Below, one piece after another: positions 1-7,488 of a DNA stretch of 38,322 nt (positions are counted from its first letter, which is position 1; every line of letters starts with the position of its first letter). The translations under genes and the position numbers were made by a program. Source of the DNA: an uncultured Nitrospirota bacterium (GTDB lineage: Bacteria; Nitrospinota; Nitrospinia; CAJXCL01). The notes beneath the pieces are model-generated. The model had not been told where the DNA came from. It saw only the letters and a list, made by a program, of their open reading frames with translations, and did not search any database. The stretch covers positions 1-38,322 of the forward strand of contig CAJXCL010000016.1 of assembly GCA_913051775.1 (NCBI GenBank), written 5' to 3'.

Positions 1-355
1 TAATTCCTTCTTTAACAACTTCATCAACGGTAAGAGTAACACGATCAATTTTATTATCGTAACTGAACCCGCAATATTTGCAGATACTGAAACATTCATT
101 AGATAAATAAAGGGGAGCATACAATTGAACCACGTTGCCGAAGCGCTGCCGGGTTATAAGGTAGGACTTTCGGGCCATCAGTTCGAGGTGTTTTTCCATG
201 GTAGGGCTTAACAATACAGGGATGTCTTGCGGGGAAAATCTATTCTTATGAAGACAGGCCTCTGCCTCATATTCAGTAACTTTCTGGATTTGTTGCTTGA
301 TTTTATCAGGATTTACTTTTTGAAATTCTGAGAAGAAGTTATTGTTAGTATTCAT
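1..355 (-). CDS. thiH: 2-iminoacetate synthase ThiH, N-terminal part
   Basis: The minus strand reads from an ATG at 355 to the window edge, about 118 codons, so the C-terminus is missing. ThiH is a radical SAM enzyme that cleaves tyrosine to dehydroglycine and p-cresol, supplying the glycine imine used by ThiG for the thiamin thiazole. The translation contains CFSICKYC near residue 95, the CxxxCxxC iron-sulfur motif of radical SAM enzymes, followed by GFSYDNK. The preceding stretch with LLSPTMEKHLELMARKS is typical of ThiH N-termini. It lies downstream of thiG on the same strand with about 170 bp between them, the usual thiGH order. The use of ThiH rather than the oxygen-dependent glycine oxidase ThiO fits an anaerobic or facultative lifestyle, which is an inference. 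Confidence 0.9.
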   Translation of the reverse strand, partial: MNTNNNFFSEFQKVNPDKIKQQIQKVTEYEAEACLHKNRFSPQDIPVLLSPTMEKHLELMARKSYLITRQRFGNVVQLYAPLYLSNECFSICKYCGFSYDNKIDRVTLTVDEVVKEGI

Positions 356-522
356 TTCCCATCGAGGTTATATGGACCGCAAAGATCTTAGCGCAGCAGA
401 GTTGCAATCAAATATATGACAGTAAAACAGAGAGTTAATTTGCCGAATCAAGTTTTAAAAAATTCGAATTTCGAATATCAAAGCAAATTCAAATTTCAAA
501 AATTAAAACGTTCTGCGGTTAA

Positions 523-1323
523 TTATTCTTCATTGAGCAAACCAACAAGAGGGCTAGTAGCCTGAGCGGTTTTACTCTCACCGGCGATCCCGGCCAGATA
601 TGCCATTCTTCCAGCTTCCACACCTCTTTTAAATGCCCTTGCCATTTCAACTGGATCACCTGCCACAGCAATAGCCGTATTTACCAGCACGGCTGATGCT
701 CCCATTTCCATAGCCTCTGCAGCATGAGATGGGGCTCCAAGTCCTGCATCCACCACAACAGGCACAGATGACTGCTCGATAATAATTTCTATGGAAGCTT
801 TTGTTTTTAATCCCTGATTAGAGCCGATAGGTGATCCTAAAGGCATTACCGCGGCAGCGCCGATATCTTCTAACCGCTTAGCCAGTATGGGATCGGCGTT
901 AATATAAGGCAAAACAACAAATCCATCTTTAATAAGTCTTTCAGCAGCTTTTAGTGTCTCAACAGGATCCGGTAGTAAATAGCGAGGATCAGGAGTGACT
1001 TCCAATTTTACCCAATTACCGCAATTCGCTGCCCTGGCCAATCGTGCCAGCCGAATGGCTTCCTCTGCAGTGCGTGCGCCGGAAGTGTTGGGAAGAAGTA
1101 CATATTTAGAAACATCTATTGCGCTAATTAGACTATCTTTCGGACTATCAAGCTCTACTCTTCTTAAAGCTAGTGTTACAATCTCTGTCCCTGAAGCTTC
1201 TATTGCCTTCTTCATAATATAAATGGAGGAGAATTTTCCGGTACCCATCAAAAAGCGGGATATAAATTCTCTTCCACCGAGTAATAATGTATCTTCCGAT
1301 TTGAAATTATTATTGTCGATCAT
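523..1323 (-). CDS. thiG: Thiazole synthase ThiG
   Basis: ThiG joins 1-deoxy-D-xylulose 5-phosphate, dehydroglycine and the ThiS thiocarboxylate to make the thiazole phosphate of thiamin. The protein shows the whole family pattern: [18 protein letters not shown] at the N-terminus, the [16 protein letters not shown] segment, and [12 protein letters not shown] with the following [20 protein letters not shown] that forms the phosphate site. I start it at the ATG at 1323, preceded by GGAG. The open frame continues upstream to 1437, but those 38 residues do not resemble ThiG. No thiS lies next to it in this window. It is transcribed towards thiH. Confidence 0.95.
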   Translation of the reverse strand: MIDNNNFKSEDTLLLGGREFISRFLMGTGKFSSIYIMKKAIEASGTEIVTLALRRVELDSPKDSLISAIDVSKYVLLPNTSGARTAEEAIRLARLARAANCGNWVKLEVTPDPRYLLPDPVETLKAAERLIKDGFVVLPYINADPILAKRLEDIGAAAVMPLGSPIGSNQGLKTKASIEIIIEQSSVPVVVDAGLGAPSHAAEAMEMGASAVLVNTAIAVAGDPVEMARAFKRGVEAGRMAYLAGIAGESKTAQATSPLVGLLNEE

Positions 1324-1487
1324 TGGCTTATTCTCCAGGTCCTGTTTTTTCTTATTATAACATAGTGCAGTATTGCCGCAAGAAGGTTTGACGTGTCTTG
1401 AACAAGCTAAAGTGTAGAAAGCTAAAATAAAACTCACCTTTTACTACATCTTTAGCTCACTTGAAATTTTAGTTCCCTAGAAGTTCA

Positions 1488-1886
1488 GTGGTAAAAGAAA
1501 ATAGAGAGATGGAAGCACAGGAAAAAGAAATGAAAGAAAGTGTCATTACAGGGGCAACTTATCCTGTGTCTACAGGAAGAACCGGATCAATAAGTATAGG
1601 TTCTATTGTACCGGTGGTCTTCAGCCAGGATGAAATAAGGGTAATGAGTGTAAATATTAAATTGGATATTGACAACAAGAAAGTATACGAACAGGTTAAA
1701 AAGGACTTTCCTTTTTTTGAAGAAAAGGTTGAAAGTACTATTAAAAAGTATTTTGAAGGAAAATTTTATAGAGATATTCAATTTGCCCATGAAAAGCTTC
1801 GAAAAGAACTTCATGCAAAATTAAATCAGGAAGTAAAGGGTGGGAAAATTAAGGGTGTAGTGCTAGAAGATTTCCTGATTCAATAG
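1488..1886 (+). CDS. FliL-like protein without an obvious membrane anchor
   Basis: A 132-residue protein whose second half resembles the conserved FliL domain: a beta strand SVNIKLDID, a helix of charged residues, then a KGGKIKGVVLEDFLIQ ending that matches the FliL V-x-F-x-x-F-x-x-Q pattern. FliL normally sits in the inner membrane beside the flagellar motor and has an N-terminal transmembrane helix. Here the first 50 residues are polar or Ser/Gly/Val-rich and no such helix is visible. The start could be the GTG at 1488 or the ATG at 1509; neither has a convincing ribosome site. No flagellar gene lies nearby. The assignment rests on the pattern of the C-terminal half only. Confidence 0.45.
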   Translation: MVKENREMEAQEKEMKESVITGATYPVSTGRTGSISIGSIVPVVFSQDEIRVMSVNIKLDIDNKKVYEQVKKDFPFFEEKVESTIKKYFEGKFYRDIQFAHEKLRKELHAKLNQEVKGGKIKGVVLEDFLIQ

Positions 1887-1974
1887 GAGAACAATGTTTA
1901 ATTAACAATTATCATCCTATCAATATTATAGAATATTGTTTATTGATAACTGATTATTGCTAATTGATTATTAT
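1887..1974. other. Low-complexity AT-rich spacer
   Basis: The spacer is built from near-repeats of TTGATAACTGATTATTG and its variants and from AATATTATAGAATATTG, which can fold. Similar word-like filler occurs at 455-505 and 10740-10800. No gene is visible. Confidence 0.5.
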
Positions 1975-2229
1975 CTATTCCTCTTCCTTCTCAAATGCTA
2001 TGGGGCTGCTGCATTTAGGACAAAATATTTTTCCTTTTGTTAGCGACGACGAACAGGAAAATTCAGTTCCGCATTTTGGGCAAGTTGCGATTTTTATTTT
2101 AAAGGATTTGAAAACATGAGGTTTTTTTATTAACGTGGCATGTTTTTCAGCTAATGCACCTTTCTCTTTTTCCCTTCGGCTGTTGATGATATCTGCTTTC
2201 TTGCAACTCGGGCAGCGATCTGAGGACAA
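1975..2229 (-). CDS. Small zinc-ribbon protein, possibly truncated at its N-terminus
   Basis: An 84-residue protein with a CPSC pair near residue 6, then CPKC near residue 50 and CPKC near residue 71. These Cys pairs would bind zinc as one and a half ribbons. The open frame starts at a TTG. Just upstream, in another frame, the sequence encodes KCPNCQETVSMPINC. That looks like the missing first half of the N-terminal ribbon, separated by a frameshift near 2235 and a stop just before the Lys. The gene may be a decaying copy, or the first ribbon may have been lost. The acidic tail is EKEEE. The function is not recognised; such proteins often act in regulation or as prepilin or secretion accessories. 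Confidence 0.5.
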   Translation of the reverse strand: MSSDRCPSCKKADIINSRREKEKGALAEKHATLIKKPHVFKSFKIKIATCPKCGTEFSCSSSLTKGKIFCPKCSSPIAFEKEEE

Positions 2230-2320
2230 TTAATAGGCATAGACACGGTTTCCTGGCAATTCGGACACTTCTATTCTGCTACAACACCCATAAGCTTTAA
2301 TCTCCAATTTTCAAATTATA

Positions 2321-2373
2321 AATTGAAGCTCCCTGCAGCAAAGCTGCGAGGGATGCGCTCGCTAAATACTTCC
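2321..2373 (-). repeat. REP-like palindrome, copy a
   Basis: On the minus strand it reads GAAGTATTTAGCGAGCG, then a hairpin GCAGC-TTT-GCTGC flanked by CCC/GGG, then GGGAGCTTCAATT. The same parts occur at 15429-15515 and, split, near 23981-24031 and 24661-24682. It sits just downstream of apt. Confidence 0.65.
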
Positions 2374-2384
2374 CAAATAAAATT

Positions 2385-2903
2385 TCAGTATTTAACAAGT
2401 GAATGAATATTATGACCTTTTAATTTTTCTCGACCATGCAAAAAAGTCAACTCAATCAAAAAAGAAATTCCAACGATCTCACCGCCTATTTTGTTAATTA
2501 ATTCCGCGGCAGCCGCCATTGTTCCACCAGTAGCAAGGAGGTCATCAACGAGTAAAATACGCTCTCCGGATTTTATGGCATCCTCATGAATTTCAATTTC
2601 ATCTGAACCGTATTCCAACTCATAAGTTTGTTTGATGGTCTGGTAAGGGAGTTTACCTGGTTTCCGAATTACAATAAAGCCGGTGTTCATAGCATATGCT
2701 ATGGCCGCGCCGAAGATAAATCCCCGAGCTTCAATTCCAGCAACTTTATCAATTTTATTCTTTTGATGCTGTTTCGTAAGCATATCTACAGAAAGTTTGA
2801 AAGCATCAAAATCTTGAAGTAAAGTTGTGATATCTTTAAAAACAATCCCTGGTTTTGGGAAATCAGGAATATCCCTTATTCTGCTTTTTAAGTCAATTTC
2901 CAT
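2385..2903 (-). CDS. apt: Adenine phosphoribosyltransferase
   Basis: Apt salvages adenine to AMP with PRPP in the cytoplasm. The 172-residue length is normal for the family. The N-terminus IRDIPDFPKPGIVFKDITTL is the standard Apt opening, KVAGIEARGFIFGAAIAY follows, and the PRPP-binding loop is ILLVDDLLATGGTMAAA near residue 115. The ATG at 2903 is the natural start. It is followed by a REP-like repeat and lies 45 bp downstream of the M23 peptidase gene on the same strand, so it may be cotranscribed with that gene and the LOG-like gene. Confidence 0.95.
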   Translation of the reverse strand: MEIDLKSRIRDIPDFPKPGIVFKDITTLLQDFDAFKLSVDMLTKQHQKNKIDKVAGIEARGFIFGAAIAYAMNTGFIVIRKPGKLPYQTIKQTYELEYGSDEIEIHEDAIKSGERILLVDDLLATGGTMAAAAELINKIGGEIVGISFLIELTFLHGREKLKGHNIHSLVKY

Positions 2904-2947
2904 GCGAATTATGTTAACATTTGAGGGGACATTTATAAAGCTATAAT

Positions 2948-3667
2948 TTACTTGAGATAGTTAAGTGGATTTACAGGTTCCCTGTTATCCCGCAACTCAA
3001 AGTGAAGGTGAGGACCTGTTGCACGACCAGTTGTCCCCACTAAAGCAATTTTCTCACCTTTTTTTACTCTATCGTTCTTTTTTACAAGGTTTTTATAGTT
3101 ATGGGCATAAACGGTCACCCATTTTTGTTTGTGTTTGATAATAATCATCTTACCGTAACCAGTAGGTCCCCAGCCACTGAAGATGACTTTCCCGGAAGCC
3201 GCTGCATAAATGGTGGAACCTTTTTGTGCGGCTATATCTATACCGTCATGCTTCCGACCCTTTCGTATTCCATAGCGAGAAGTTAGTCTGCCCTTCAAAG
3301 GCCAATTAAAAAAACCCTTTCTTTTGATTGAAGGAATTCTCCTGTCCAAAGAAACCTTCTTAACGAGAGGCTTAACAGGGTTAACTTTGAGAACTTTTTT
3401 TGCTCCTGGAATAAACAGCTTTATGCCTGCTTTAATTTTATTTTCATCATTAATACGATTTGCTCTTTTCAGTTTTTTAAGATTAACATTGTATGTGTCT
3501 GCTATTCTCCATAGAGTTTCTCTTTTTTTAACTGTGTGATATACCCCTTTTGTTTTTCCTTTGGATTTAAAGATTAGCTTTGGCATTAAAGGAGTGGAGC
3601 ATCCGAAGGCAAAGGTCAACAAGAAAAGGCAGCTCGTTATTTTTAGGAGTTTAATCCTGCTTATCAT
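2948..3667 (-). CDS. Lipoprotein with LysM and M23 (LytM) peptidase domains, NlpD-like
   Basis: A 239-residue envelope protein. It begins with a signal peptide ending in the lipobox LTFAFGC (Cys23), so it should be lipid-anchored. A LysM domain for peptidoglycan binding spans about residues 43-87 (YHTVKKRETLWRIADTYNVN), followed by a basic linker and an M23 peptidase domain from about 120 to 239. The zinc ligands look intact: His140 and Asp144 in HDGID, and the HLH motif at 220-222, plus His189 in YAHN. Escherichia coli NlpD has lost these residues and only activates amidases. This protein is therefore more likely an active endopeptidase, or an EnvC/NlpD-type factor that kept its site. It overlaps the LOG-like gene by 4 bp (ATGA). 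Confidence 0.9.
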   Translation of the reverse strand: MISRIKLLKITSCLFLLTFAFGCSTPLMPKLIFKSKGKTKGVYHTVKKRETLWRIADTYNVNLKKLKRANRINDENKIKAGIKLFIPGAKKVLKVNPVKPLVKKVSLDRRIPSIKRKGFFNWPLKGRLTSRYGIRKGRKHDGIDIAAQKGSTIYAAASGKVIFSGWGPTGYGKMIIIKHKQKWVTVYAHNYKNLVKKNDRVKKGEKIALVGTTGRATGPHLHFELRDNREPVNPLNYLK

Positions 3668-4128
3668 AAAGGTGATCTTCTTTGAATTAATTTGTCAACT
3701 AAATTAATGGCTTCCTCGGGAGATTGGGTCTGAAAAATGTCTTTGCTGATATTCCATGAACATATTCCTATAACCGGTTTCCCTAATTTCAAGGCAATGG
3801 CAATTTCAGACAGGGTGCCGTATTTACCTGCTACAGCAATAAGGATATCCGAGCTTCGAACTATAATAACATTTCTGGCATGGCTTAAACCGGTTACAAT
3901 AGGTATATCTATAAAAGGGTTGGCGTCTTCTGCGCTTAAGCCGGGCAGAATCCCGATGGTTGTGCCGTCTTTTGATTTTGCCCCTTTAGCCGCCGCTTCC
4001 ATAACACCCCCCAGTCCTCCGCATATCAATGTATCTCCGCGTTCAGCAATCAGCCTACCCAGTTTTTCAGCAGTTTGATATACTTCCTTAGAGCAGGTTC
4101 CAGCGCCAATTATTCCGATTTTTACCAT
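3664..4128 (-). CDS. TIGR00725-type LOG/SLOG-family protein
   Basis: A 154-residue Rossmann-fold protein of the LOG (lysine-decarboxylase-like) superfamily. It has the nucleotide-binding opening IGIIGAGTCSKEVYQTAEKL, the GGLGGVMEAAAKGAK segment near residue 38, and GKYGTLSEIAIALKLGKP near residue 101, a version of the PGxxGTxxE motif. Classic LOG proteins release cytokinin bases from nucleotides. The short subgroup seen here is of uncertain substrate, and the usual PGG of the motif is replaced by AGKYG. Its stop overlaps the start of the M23 gene, indicating translational coupling. The region upstream holds dispersed element copy 1 rather than a plain promoter. Confidence 0.8.
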   Translation of the reverse strand: MVKIGIIGAGTCSKEVYQTAEKLGRLIAERGDTLICGGLGGVMEAAAKGAKSKDGTTIGILPGLSAEDANPFIDIPIVTGLSHARNVIIVRSSDILIAVAGKYGTLSEIAIALKLGKPVIGICSWNISKDIFQTQSPEEAINLVDKLIQRRSPL

Positions 4129-4176
4129 ATCCTTATTAAAAAGATTATTTCTTAAAAAGCAACCGCAGCGCGGCCA
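4129..4176. other. Short spacer upstream of the LOG-like gene
   Basis: AT-rich sequence between the LOG-like start codon and element copy 1. No clear promoter was recognised. Confidence 0.3.
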
Positions 4177-4404
4177 GGGGCCACAACCATAATTCGGTAT
4201 GAAAAACCGAATTGGACGGTTTCCGAAGGAAAGCCGTCCGAAGGGTTGAAGCCAGGGATGGCAGTGATAAGCTCAGCTTTGCCGAAAATCAAATAGGGCT
4301 ACCCCAAAAAGCTTCTAACAAAAACTTTGCTAAAATGGGACACCACATAAGATATCTCACTTTGGAAACAAAGTTTTTCAAATTAGTAATAGAGTGGCTT
4401 TAAG
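4177..4404 (+). ncRNA. Dispersed structured element, copy 1
   Basis: The element is shared with 18666-18900 and, for its first ~95 nt, with the minus strand of 37671-37764. Order of parts: outer stem CAACC/GGGTTG, hairpin AATTCGG/CCGAATT, hairpin GGACGG-TTTCC-GAA-GGAAA-G-CCGTCC, then GCCAGGGATGGC, a segment ending GCTCAGCTTTGCC, the box AGGGCTACC, and a long-range stem AAAACTTTG (4321-4329) with CAAAGTTTT (4369-4377), ending in ATTAGTA. In copy 2 the last stem is AAACGTTG/CAACGTTT, so a U-A pair becomes G-C and pairing is kept. This supports a folded RNA. The class is not identified. A mobile guide-RNA scaffold such as HEARO/omega-RNA is one possibility, but no IscB or TnpB gene is adjacent. 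Confidence 0.55.
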
Positions 4405-4475
4405 TTAAACATTTGCATTAGAAAAATTCTATCATTTGAACTAGATAAGTCAATATTTATGGATTTATATAAGCA

Positions 4476-4504
4476 TTGACAACTACACCAAAAAAAAGTA
4501 GATT
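4476..4504 (+). promoter_or_regulatory. Sigma-70-type promoter for tRNA-Glu
   Basis: A perfect -35 box TTGACA at 4476-4481 is followed by a 17-nt spacer and TAGATT at 4499-4504. Transcription would start near 4511, about 30 nt before the tRNA. Confidence 0.65.
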
Positions 4505-4541
4505 AAGCGACCGAATAGCTGAACCTCTTTAATGCCTGTTT

Positions 4542-4614
4542 GGCCCCATCGTCTAGTGGCCCAGGACATCAGCCTCTCACGTTGAAGACACGGGTTCGAG
4601 TCCCGTTGGGGCCA
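4542..4614 (+). tRNA. tRNA-Glu, anticodon CTC
   Basis: A full cloverleaf is present. The acceptor stem GGCCCCA pairs with TGGGGCC (4607-4613), with discriminator A at 4614. The anticodon arm TCAGC/GTTGA encloses the loop CTCTCAC with anticodon CTC at 4576-4578. The T arm ACGGG-TTCGAGT-CCCGT is intact, and CCA is not encoded. A T-run follows directly and could end transcription. tRNA 3' ends of this kind are common integration sites, and the DNA after this gene up to about 7.5 kb is gene-poor. Confidence 0.96.
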
Positions 4615-4956
4615 TTTTTTTCTGTTACAGGAAATCAAAGGCTTAGAAGGAAAGTGTTAAGAATTTGCCCCTTTTTTGACCATTTTGATTAGCCACAAAT
4701 TAGCCACAAAAAAAGGGCTACAGGTCGCTTATGCCTGTAACCCTATATGAAGAAAAAAAAGAAAACTCATTAAATAATGACTCTGCTTATTTCAGAATGA
4801 TTCAAAAACAATGTTTGATTTATCAATACAGGGTTGTTCGCTTAAAACGGTTATCATTCGGTAACCTTCAAAAGCTGATAAAGAATTTTGTTTGCTATGT
4901 ATATATTTTTTTAGATGCTTGTTGAAAAATAAATGACAAAGCAGGATTATATTGGT
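4615..4956. other. Gene-free stretch after tRNA-Glu with a tandem 11-mer
   Basis: ATTAGCCACAA occurs twice in tandem at 4688-4698 and 4699-4709, followed by an A-run and AGGGCTACAGG. The palindromic words TACAGGTCGCTTATGCCTGTA also occur at 4720-4740. A 64-codon open frame from 4731 has no recognisable similarity and no ribosome site, so I do not call it. The stretch could be what remains of an integration site beside the tRNA, which is an inference. Confidence 0.35.
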
Positions 4957-6741
4957 CTACAGTCCCTTTTTTTTTTGTTTAATTTTATTTTCAGCATATT
5001 TAAGTGCTTTATTCATTTCAGGATTAGAAGGGTCATATAGAAGAGCATTTTTTAAGTAACCAAGCGCATCGTAGTAAAGTCCTTTTTCCATAGAAGTCAA
5101 TCCCATTCCATAGTAACCTAATGATTGAGCAGAATTTAATTTACTGGACGACATAAAATATTCTTCTGCTTTCACAATCTCTTTTTTCATTAAATAGCAT
5201 AAACCTAATTGAGCATGAACATTGGCAAGCATCAATGATCCTGGAGATTCAAGCTGATTTAAGAGAATAATTGCTTCATCAAACTTACCTAAAAGCATAT
5301 TAGATTTTCCTAATTTTATATAAGAGAGGTTTTGCGGCTCGCGATGGTAGTTTTTTAAATTTACAGATAAGGTTAGTTCAGGAATGATTTCTTTAATATT
5401 TTTTTTCCAATTATTAAGAGCTAAAACAGAGCCTTTATAATAATGCAACTCCGCATAATCTTTAATAGAGTGTAACCGCTTGCTAAGTTTGTTTTTTACT
5501 AAAACCATTAGTTTATTATAAGATTCATTAATTTTTTGTTTGTTAAACTTTTTATCTTTGTGAAACGAATCTATTATTGATAAAGCAATGTTAAAGCCAG
5601 CAGCCAAGTGACCTGTTGTGCTGATGTGGGACTCAAACGGATACCACAAATAACTTACATCTTTTTTTTCCACTGACAAAAATGAGTGTGCCAAAATTAG
5701 TGTTTCTATTTTATTCTGGTTTTTGCCCAAAAAAGAAGGGTAGTTCCTAATTGGAGAATTCCCAATTATTTCTTCTCTTGTTGGAATTACCACTACCATA
5801 AATTCACTATTATTTTTGAGAGCATAACTTGACATTTTCCTGATGAGTGAGAGTGTAACTGCAAATTTTGCAATGGATGTTGGATTTGAATTTGAAGACA
5901 GTATTATTTTTGCGTTGTTGTCACGATCTACCCACTTTGCTCTGGCAATGTTATTTTTGACAACTAACTGATTTAATGCATTTTCTTTTATTTGATATTC
6001 CTGCGATAGAGCTTGAATTCGCAATTTTACAGAATTAAGTAAATGTGAACGAGAATTAAGAAAATCATAAAAGGGTATAAAACTAAAAAGCGATCTAATT
6101 ATGGATAGTGTTAATGGTTCATTATATTCTGAATAATAAAAGCCAGAAGTAACCATCTCATTTTTAGATTCATCGTAGCTAATTTTTTCAAAGTCGCTAT
6201 AACCAACAAAATTTGCCCACCAGTCGTTATCGTATAAACACAAAACGATTAAGTCAGGTTTATATTTAATTCCTTCCTTTTCTAAGAAAAGTAATTGATC
6301 TAGTGTAGAAGTTGCTGGAATGCCACCATTTATTACTTTAAATTTCGGAAAAGCAAACTGTTTGCTATTATTAAGAAAACGCTCTAAATGATTAGAAAAT
6401 GTCCCATCATTTGATACCCCCCATCCAAAAGTCATAGAATCACCTAGCATCAATATTCTGTATTCATCGGTTTCCTTTTTATAATCAACCTCAGCCCCTC
6501 TTAATCTCTTTTTATTGGTTTTAAATGAATGTTCAAATTCATTCCTCCTGGGTTCGGTGAGATGTGTTGAAAAATTTGGCTTAAGAGTAACCTTTAAACC
6601 ATTGTGAGGCTCGAGACAAATTATATGAGGATCTACCGGCCAAAATGTAGAAACTAAATACTCAAGAAACAGTAAAAAAAGAAAAAATGTAAAAAAAGAA
6701 AATAAAATAATTTTAGTTCTTTTTATATGAAAAAAAGCCAT
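4957..6741 (-). CDS. Membrane-anchored SGNH-hydrolase-like protein with C-terminal TPR repeats
   Basis: A 594-residue protein. An N-terminal hydrophobic helix (about residues 9-31) anchors it, leaving the rest probably periplasmic. Residues 95-110 read ILMLGDSMTFGWGV, block I of the SGNH/GDSL fold with Ser102. Block II is probably NGGIPATSTLDQ, block III YDNDWW, and the final His is in HISTTGHLAAG. This fits the AlgX/AlgJ-like or acyl-esterase group that acts on cell-surface sugars. From about 440 the protein changes to TPR-like helices such as FDEAIILLNQLESPGSLMLANV. It stands alone, read towards the tRNA. A perfect palindrome lies 36 bp upstream of its start. A role in exopolysaccharide modification is an inference. 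Confidence 0.7.
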   Translation of the reverse strand: MAFFHIKRTKIILFSFFTFFLFLLFLEYLVSTFWPVDPHIICLEPHNGLKVTLKPNFSTHLTEPRRNEFEHSFKTNKKRLRGAEVDYKKETDEYRILMLGDSMTFGWGVSNDGTFSNHLERFLNNSKQFAFPKFKVINGGIPATSTLDQLLFLEKEGIKYKPDLIVLCLYDNDWWANFVGYSDFEKISYDESKNEMVTSGFYYSEYNEPLTLSIIRSLFSFIPFYDFLNSRSHLLNSVKLRIQALSQEYQIKENALNQLVVKNNIARAKWVDRDNNAKIILSSNSNPTSIAKFAVTLSLIRKMSSYALKNNSEFMVVVIPTREEIIGNSPIRNYPSFLGKNQNKIETLILAHSFLSVEKKDVSYLWYPFESHISTTGHLAAGFNIALSIIDSFHKDKKFNKQKINESYNKLMVLVKNKLSKRLHSIKDYAELHYYKGSVLALNNWKKNIKEIIPELTLSVNLKNYHREPQNLSYIKLGKSNMLLGKFDEAIILLNQLESPGSLMLANVHAQLGLCYLMKKEIVKAEEYFMSSSKLNSAQSLGYYGMGLTSMEKGLYYDALGYLKNALLYDPSNPEMNKALKYAENKIKQKKKGL

Positions 6742-6776
6742 AAGAAAGTTTTCTAAAAATATATATATAATTCTAG

Positions 6777-6796
6777 TTAACCTGTATACAGGTTAA
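6777..6796. promoter_or_regulatory. Perfect 20-bp palindrome, possible operator
   Basis: TTAACCTGTATACAGGTTAA is its own reverse complement. It lies 36 bp before the start codon of the SGNH/TPR gene on the minus strand, the place expected for a dimeric repressor. No known regulator consensus was matched. The LexA pattern CTGT-N8-ACAG does not fit because only two bases separate the halves. Confidence 0.45.
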
Positions 6797-7280
6797 TATA
6801 ACATATGATATTGTTGAAGGGATAACAAATATCAAGGTTTGGATTGTTGAAAAATAGAGAAGCAAGGATAAGGAAAAGAGGGTTGTGGTATTTTGCTGGT
6901 GATTTAACAGTCTTCTTTTTGATACAGCTTATTTTCTAACAATATCGTGCGCCTCATACAGAAATTCCAACACTAAGACTACCTGTTTTGTTGGCTTTGA
7001 CTACAATGTGTAAGCAGGGGGTTGTGTGGAAAATCGAATAATCCAAAATATGGCCTTACCCCAAAAAACTAATCCACCCTTAAAGTTAATATTGTGATTC
7101 ACAGAGAAAAATTATTATTAAATTATTATTATTTTCCATTCAAAATGATATAAAATCAGATAAAACTGTATAAGTCGAAGCGAATCGACAATATAAGAGT
7201 TTACATTTTGAAATCAAAGAGTTAAGCTGTGTTTCAATAAGTTACGGAGGTTCTTTTTTTGAGAGGGGTAATCAATTGAC
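6797..7280. other. Gene-free AT-rich stretch
   Basis: No open frame of interest is visible. A short TGTGATTCACA palindrome lies near 7094-7104, followed by ATTATTATTAAATTATTATTA. Nothing else could be recognised. The low gene density fits an insertion scar or decayed island DNA. Confidence 0.35.
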
Positions 7281-7317
7281 ATGCAAGGAGTCGGCGGTTC
7301 GAAACCGCCCGTGCCTA
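7281..7317 (+). other. tRNA 3'-end-like fragment
   Basis: The segment has a T arm GGCGG-TTCGAAA-CCGCC (7293-7309), then CGTGCCT and an A that could be the acceptor strand and discriminator base. The matching 5' acceptor AGGCACG and a D arm are not found upstream, so this is not a whole tRNA. It looks like the tRNA end left by integration of a mobile element, at the left edge of the radical SAM cassette. It could also be a chance hairpin. Confidence 0.4.
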
Positions 7318-7488
7318 TTATTTTCTCTCAATTAATCAAATACTTGTTTTTTTAAATCTTGTCCCTTACTGTCCCTGAGCAGTTCCTGAATAATTAATAG
7401 ATGCTGATATATATTTTGTTGTGGTTCTGTCATACTATGCTACAGCATTTTTATTTTATTATATTTAAAAATTAAAAAGATAATAACT

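Noticed and set aside
523-1437. ThiG starting at 1437
   Set aside because: The extra 38 residues do not resemble ThiG, and a proper ribosome site lies before the ATG at 1323.
4212-4403. 63-codon plus-strand open frame
   Set aside because: It lies entirely inside structured element copy 1, and copy 2 does not keep the frame.
4688-4709. Start of a CRISPR array
   Set aside because: Only two adjoining 11-mers with no spacers; no other regularly spaced repeats or cas genes in the window.
6777-6796. LexA box reading of the palindrome
   Set aside because: CTGT and ACAG are only 2 bases apart instead of the spacing of known LexA sites.
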